The position numbers were made by a program, and so were the translations under genes. From assembly GCA_900757265.1 (NCBI GenBank), contig CAAENW010000237.1, forward strand, positions 1-8,845: DNA of 8,845 nucleotides. Direction: 5' to 3'. The notes beneath the pieces were generated by a model that was not told the origin of the DNA, searched no databases, and saw only the letters and a list, made by a program, of their open reading frames with translations. The stretch is from an uncultured Collinsella sp. Its GTDB lineage: Bacteria > Actinomycetota > Coriobacteriia > Coriobacteriales > Coriobacteriaceae. Each line of letters opens with the position of its first letter. Within the stretch, counting starts at the first letter, position 1. Shown piece by piece: positions 5,586 to 8,845 of this stretch.

Positions 5586-7489
5586 CAGCAGCCCTCCTCT
5601 CGCGTGGGCGCCTTGGAACCGGCCTGACACGGAACCCTCAAAGGTCCGTCCGCGCAGCCCAGCAGCAAACCGGCCAACTCGTCGGCCAGCGCCTCAACCG
5701 TATAAAGTTTTTCGCAGTGGAGCGGCACACCGGCTTGTGCGAGCGCCAGCGCCATGCGCTGGGCGGCAGGAACGCCCAGGCCGATCGACTTGAGCTCATC
5801 CGCGTGCGCAAAAAACTGCGCGGGCGTTCCCTCGGCAAACACCGCGCCCTCGTTCATCACAACGATACGGTCACAACAATTTGCCAGGTCGTCCATGCTG
5901 TGCGAAACCATAACAACGGTCAGACCCTCACGATGGAGTCGATCGATGAGCCCTAGGAAATCCCTGCGCGCAGCCGGATCGAGCCCCGCCATGGGCTCAT
6001 CGAGCACCAGGACCTCGGGCTCCATGGCGAGCACGCCGGCAAACGCCACGCGGCGCTGCTGGCCGCCCGAAAGCTCAAAGGGGCTCTTGTCGCCTATCGC
6101 GGCAAGGTCGAGCCCCGCGCGCGCAAGCGATGATGCGACACGGCGCGCGACCTCGTCTTGCGGCAGGCCAAGGTTGCGCGGGCCAAACGCTACGTCCTGC
6201 ACCACGGTCTCGGCAAATAGCTGGCGCTCGGGATACTGAAACACCACGCCGACCTTGGCCTTAACCGCGGTGGCGTCTTTCTTGTTTGATAGGTCGAGCC
6301 CCAGCGCGCAAACGCTTCCCTCCTGAGGACGAATCAACCCGTTGAGATGCTGAACCAGCGTCGATTTACCCGAGCCGGTATGACCCGCCAGTCCCAGAAA
6401 CTCGCCACGACGCACCGTCAGCGTAACATCACGTAGCGCCCAGGGGCTGTTTGGATCGTTGCCCCAAAGGGCCTGTTTGCTCGATGCGTCCGCAGTGGTC
6501 AAACGCTTGCGCCATCGACGGCGCTCGCGGGCGCTCAGCGAGTAACTATGCGAGAGATGCGAAATCTCGATAACAGGCTCCGACGCGGCTATCCCGTCGG
6601 CTGCAGAGGATCCATTGTCAAGCACATGAGAATCGGATGCGGAAGGCTGCCCTGCGATGTCCGCCCCGCTCCGCTCGGCATAAGCCCGCACAATCTCGGC
6701 GACCATATCCGCCTCGCGCACCTGCGCGCAAACGGGCACCCCCTTCGCACGAAGCGCCCTGCCCAGACGACACGACGCCGGCATGTCCAGATTGAGCTGC
6801 GCGAGTTCGTCCGCCCGCGTCAAGATTTCCTCGGGCGTACCGAGCATGGCAACGCGCCCCGCCCGAAACACCGCGACGCGATCGGCCTCGGCGGCCTCTT
6901 CCATAAAGTGCGTAATCATCACGATGGTCATGCCGCGATCGTGCAGCGCGCGGCAAGCCTTCATGAAGCCCTTGCGTCCACGTGGATCGAGCATCGAGGA
7001 AGCCTCGTCCAATATGAGAACGCGCGGCTCCATGGCGAGTACGCCGGCAAGCGCCACGCGTTGCTTTTGGCCACCCGAAAGCGCATGGGTCTCGTGCCGC
7101 TCAAAGCCCACCAGGCCAACGGCCTTCAGCACATCCCGCACACGCTGCGCAATCTGGGCCGATGGCACGCCAAGGTTCTCGGGGCCAAAGGCAACATCGT
7201 CCTCGACAAGCGTCGCCACGAGCTGGTCGTCGGGATTCTGGAACACCATGCCCGCGGTCGAACGGATGTCGTAGACCAGCTCGGGGTCGGACGCATCCAC
7301 GCCGTTGATACGCACCGTGCCCGCATCGGGCTGCAGCAGCGCATTCAGATGCTTGGCAAACGTCGACTTGCCCGACCCATTGCCGCCGAGGATGCAGAAA
7401 AACTCGCTATCCTCGATGGTCAGATCGATGCCGTCGAGCGCCGGCGTGACACCGTCATAGCAAAAGGAAACGCCTCGACAATCAATCAT
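5585..7489 (-). CDS. Fused double ECF ATPase (EcfA1-EcfA2 in one chain)
   Basis: This 634-residue protein holds two complete ABC ATPase domains that power the ECF transporter. Domain 1 (about 1-240): Walker A GGNGSGKST (35-43), Q-loop VFQNP (Gln84), signature LSGGQKQR (137-144), Walker B LILDEA (Glu162), H-loop His194. Domain 2 (about 306-570): Walker A GHTGSGKST (369-377), Q-loop VFQYP (Gln418), signature LSGGQQRR (473-480), Walker B LVLDEP (Glu498), H-loop His530. Domain 1 has the DEASSMLDP form typical of EcfA1, and domain 2 the DEPMAGLDP form typical of EcfA2. All catalytic residues are intact in both. A Ser/Ala-rich linker (about 275-305) joins them, and domain 2 has an extra basic stretch (about 320-345) before its Walker A strand. 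It overlaps the S-component stop as ATGA and the EcfT start as TGATG. Confidence 0.95.
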   Translation of the reverse strand: MIDCRGVSFCYDGVTPALDGIDLTIEDSEFFCILGGNGSGKSTFAKHLNALLQPDAGTVRINGVDASDPELVYDIRSTAGMVFQNPDDQLVATLVEDDVAFGPENLGVPSAQIAQRVRDVLKAVGLVGFERHETHALSGGQKQRVALAGVLAMEPRVLILDEASSMLDPRGRKGFMKACRALHDRGMTIVMITHFMEEAAEADRVAVFRAGRVAMLGTPEEILTRADELAQLNLDMPASCRLGRALRAKGVPVCAQVREADMVAEIVRAYAERSGADIAGQPSASDSHVLDNGSSAADGIAASEPVIEISHLSHSYSLSARERRRWRKRLTTADASSKQALWGNDPNSPWALRDVTLTVRRGEFLGLAGHTGSGKSTLVQHLNGLIRPQEGSVCALGLDLSNKKDATAVKAKVGVVFQYPERQLFAETVVQDVAFGPRNLGLPQDEVARRVASSLARAGLDLAAIGDKSPFELSGGQQRRVAFAGVLAMEPEVLVLDEPMAGLDPAARRDFLGLIDRLHREGLTVVMVSHSMDDLANCCDRIVVMNEGAVFAEGTPAQFFAHADELKSIGLGVPAAQRMALALAQAGVPLHCEKLYTVEALADELAGLLLGCADGPLRVPCQAGSKAPTREEGC

Positions 7490-8076
7490 GCGCGGCCTTT
7501 GACCTGGTCCTTTTTAGGCGTGATGAGATTAGAGACCGCCTTGTACACCGCCAGCGTCAACACCGAGTTGAGCACGGTCTTGATGAGGTTGAACGGCAGC
7601 ACGGCGGGAATCATGAGCGGGGCAATCACATCGACCGAGCCATACCAGAACCATACGCCAATGGTAAGGTTTGCGACCATAGACAACGCCGTAGCGGCAA
7701 TGACGCCGAGCACCAGGCCAATCACGGCACCCTTATAGGTATGCACCTTCTGGTAGACGATAGCTGCGGGCAGAATGTAGCCCAGCGTGGCAACCAGGTT
7801 CATAAGCGCGCCGACCCAGTCGCCCGTGGTGAGCGCATGGATTACAATCGCCATGGCTGCAACGGCAGTGCCGGCACCAGGGCCGTACGCAAACCCGCAC
7901 ACCATCGCTGGCACCAGCGACGGGTCATACGTCAAAAACGGCGCCGAGGGGAGGATGGGCAGCTGCACATACATAAACAGTGCTCCCAAGGCGCACATCA
8001 ACGCCATGGTAACGAGCTGTTTGGTGCTCCACCTATTCGTGTTCTCAAAATGGATATGCTGCGACTGTTCAGACAT
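7486..8076 (-). CDS. ribU: Riboflavin ECF transporter S-component, RibU type
   Basis: The S-component is the membrane protein that binds the vitamin and delivers it through EcfT. The 196-residue, strongly hydrophobic product has about six membrane segments (roughly 20-40, 55-75, 78-92, 93-109, 115-140, 160-185). It contains PFLTYDPSLVPAMVCGFAYG (46-65) followed by a Gly-rich turn, which matches the F-x-x-Y-D-x-S-x-x-P pattern of RibU/FmnP proteins. An FMN riboswitch directly upstream makes riboflavin the best substrate call. The frame opens at an ATG at 8097, but that codon lies inside the closing helix of the riboswitch. ATG 8076 is preferred, with AGGTGAT a few bases upstream. It is the first gene of the operon and overlaps the ATPase gene by four bases (ATGA). 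Confidence 0.92.
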   Translation of the reverse strand: MSEQSQHIHFENTNRWSTKQLVTMALMCALGALFMYVQLPILPSAPFLTYDPSLVPAMVCGFAYGPGAGTAVAAMAIVIHALTTGDWVGALMNLVATLGYILPAAIVYQKVHTYKGAVIGLVLGVIAATALSMVANLTIGVWFWYGSVDVIAPLMIPAVLPFNLIKTVLNSVLTLAVYKAVSNLITPKKDQVKGRA

Positions 8077-8087
8077 AAGATCACCTG

Positions 8088-8270
8088 CCTCTTTCATCCG
8101 GACTCTAACCGTTGGTACTGGGATCTCACCAGTTCAGCCGGCATGCGAACCAACGCACACGCGGGTCGCGGACTCATCGGCTCGGTCGCAGGCATCTCGC
8201 CTGCGCCACGGCGTCCCTTTGACACCGCCCGATTTACCGCCAGTGGGGAATTTCACCCCGCCCTGAAACA
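8088..8270 (-). promoter_or_regulatory. FMN riboswitch (RFN element) controlling riboflavin uptake
   Basis: The minus-strand RNA carries the conserved FMN-aptamer blocks in order. The closing helix is UUUCA (8268-8264) with UGAAA (8096-8092). Next comes AGGGCGGGG, then the P2 hairpin GGGGUGAAAUUCCCC (8259-8245), ACUGGCGGUAAAU, a variable arm with a CGCAGGC/GCCUGCG stem, the hairpin CUGGUGAGAUCCCAG (8132-8118), and finally ACGGUUAGAGUCCGGAUG. Known RFN elements bind FMN and switch off riboflavin synthesis or uptake genes. Only about a dozen bases separate its end from the ribU start, with no terminator stem and U-run. Control is therefore probably translational, by hiding the AGGUGAU ribosome binding site. 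GAUCUU next to the start codon could pair with GAGAUC in the last hairpin (speculative). Confidence 0.96.
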
Positions 8271-8279
8271 GCAATTGCA

Positions 8280-8307
8280 AGTGTAGCACCAGTAGGCTTT
8301 CGCGCAA
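8280..8307 (-). promoter_or_regulatory. Weak candidate promoter for the riboflavin-transport operon
   Basis: Minus-strand TTGCGC (8307-8302), a 16-base spacer and TACACT (8285-8280) sit just upstream of the riboswitch and would start transcription at about 8272-8274, right at the aptamer. The hexamers match the consensus only partly (3 and 4 of 6), so the call rests mainly on position. Confidence 0.35.
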
Positions 8308-8412
8308 GTATGCCAAGGGTAATATTATGGTGGGGAAACGGAAGCGGGATGAAGATGCAGTATCCCATTTTCCGCAATCATCAATCCACCGACGTACCCA
8401 ATGCTCCGCACC

Positions 8413-8441
8413 GCGCAGTAGTATGAAGGAGGTCACTGCGC
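8413..8441. repeat. Perfect 7-bp inverted repeat with AAGGAGG in the loop
   Basis: GCGCAGT (8413-8419) and ACTGCGC (8435-8441) are perfect complements around a 15-base loop that contains AAGGAGG (8426-8432). No start codon lies at a usual distance after this ribosome-binding-like sequence: the next are ATG 8451 (18 bases away, giving a 10-codon frame) and TTG 8467. It could be a protein-binding palindrome or a leader hairpin of the downstream gene. It is just as possibly chance. Confidence 0.35.
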
Positions 8442-8455
8442 AACCCTCGTATGTC

Positions 8456-8460
8456 AGGAG
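8456..8460 (+). promoter_or_regulatory. Ribosome binding site for a TTG start
   Basis: AGGAG is followed by six bases and TTG 8467. An in-frame TAG at 8419 with no ATG or GTG start in a better position between makes this the deciding evidence for the TTG start. Confidence 0.6.
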
Positions 8461-8466
8461 AACAAA

Positions 8467-8845
8467 TTGGCAGCAAAACTTGATCTCGGGAAAGCTCTAT
8501 CCCAAGCCGCCCAAGCCGCCGGTGAGATGGCGAAAGACGCATCGGCGGCCATCGAGTCCGCCGCCAAAGGCGCCACGAATGCAGCTGAAGGCGCGGGAAA
8601 CGTTATCGTCGACACGGCCACCTCGGCATCCGAGGCCATCGGCAGCGCCATGTGCTCGGTTGCGGAAGGCATGTCGAGTGCCGGCGAGCAAATTGCGTCG
8701 TCCGATGCGGGCAAAACGATTACAGGGGCCGCGAACACGGTAGGCGGAATTGCCATCGGTGCCGCCGTAAATCTGGCCCAAGGAGCATCGTCCCTTGCGT
8801 CCGACGCGGCGTCGACCGTGGAGGGCGGGATCAATGCCATCAAGG
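8467..8845 (+). CDS. Ala-rich low-complexity hypothetical protein (5' part, TTG start)
   Basis: I do not recognise this gene. 126 codons are open from TTG 8467 to the window edge, so the 3' end is missing. The product is about 29% Ala and rich in Ser and Gly, with acidic and Lys residues spaced through it. Examples are KDASAAIESAAKGATNAAEG (23-42) and a more hydrophobic Gly-zipper-like stretch TVGGIAIGAAVNLAQG (91-106). There is no signal peptide or enzyme motif. It would form amphipathic or loosely packed helices, somewhat like LEA-type or surface-associated Ala-rich proteins (resemblance only). Evidence that it is real: AGGAG 6 bases before the TTG, mostly G/C third codon positions, and a coherent amphipathic composition. 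The overlapping frames are Pro/Arg-rich or antisense mirror images. It is the only plus-strand gene, divergent from the riboflavin operon. Confidence 0.65.
   Translation, partial: MAAKLDLGKALSQAAQAAGEMAKDASAAIESAAKGATNAAEGAGNVIVDTATSASEAIGSAMCSVAEGMSSAGEQIASSDAGKTITGAANTVGGIAIGAAVNLAQGASSLASDAASTVEGGINAIK

Noticed and set aside
6548..7738. Long plus-strand open frame of 396 codons opposite the ATPase gene
   Set aside because: It is antisense to an intact double ABC ATPase with all motifs, and the product is His/Arg-rich without motifs.
8077..8097. Longer ribU starting at ATG 8097
   Set aside because: That ATG is part of the conserved riboswitch GGAUGAAA end and closing helix; ATG 8076 has its own ribosome binding site.
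8140..8180. Minus-strand GAUGAGUCCG resembling part of a hammerhead ribozyme core
   Set aside because: The required GAA segment and the three-stem layout are absent, and the bases belong to the variable part of the FMN riboswitch.
8327..8743. Plus-strand open frame of 138 codons overlapping the TTG gene in another frame
   Set aside because: The product is Pro/Arg/Lys-rich and lacks coherent structure, as expected for an out-of-frame reading of a GC-rich gene; the TTG frame has the better start signal and composition.
8454..8843. Minus-strand open frame of 129 codons over the last gene
   Set aside because: It mirrors the GC-rich Ala-rich plus-strand gene, has no ribosome binding site evidence inside the window, and its Ala/Pro/Asp-rich product looks like an antisense shadow.

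Overview
The window looks like a GC-rich Actinomycetota chromosome, most likely class Coriobacteriia and probably Collinsella or a close relative. This is inferred from base composition, GTG/TTG starts, the fused two-domain ECF ATPase and the general look of the proteins; no database search was run. All recognisable genes except the last lie on the minus strand, so the text below runs from high to low coordinates in the direction of transcription. There is no gene-free stretch longer than 300 bases, and no tRNA, rRNA, CRISPR array, insertion sequence or prophage.

Region 1 (about 8307 down to 3742, minus) reads as one riboflavin-uptake operon. A weak promoter leads into a clear FMN riboswitch (about 8270-8088). 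Next come a RibU-type riboflavin S-component (8076-7486), a 634-residue protein carrying both ECF ATPases in one chain (7489-5585), and the EcfT transmembrane coupling protein (5585-4785). The three genes are stitched together by ATGA and TGATG overlaps. Two paralogous small proteins of the pyridoxamine-5'-phosphate-oxidase-like (FMN-binding split-barrel) family follow after short gaps (4754-4308 and 4253-3843), and a long hairpin (3805-3752) closes the unit. The plausible logic is that FMN shuts down uptake of its own precursor, with two candidate flavoproteins possibly under the same switch.

Region 2 (about 3712 down to 1, minus) is an arginine-biosynthesis operon, argC-argJ-argB, and presumably continues with argD and others beyond position 1. 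ArgB phosphorylates N-acetylglutamate, ArgC reduces the product to the semialdehyde, and ArgJ recycles the acetyl group from N-acetylornithine to glutamate. A cluster of ATGCAT-type inverted repeats upstream of argC is a candidate ArgR operator. A long hairpin with a U-run sits between argC and argJ and is a candidate internal attenuator.

Region 3 (8271-8845) holds the short divergent intergenic region and, on the plus strand, the 5' part of an Ala-rich, low-complexity hypothetical protein. Its best start is a TTG with a good ribosome binding site, so ATG-only gene calling misses it.

I do not see a clearly novel multi-gene system. The points most worth a second look are the possible flavoprotein extension of the riboswitch operon, the two long minus-strand hairpins, the argB C-terminal tail and the TTG-started Ala-rich gene.
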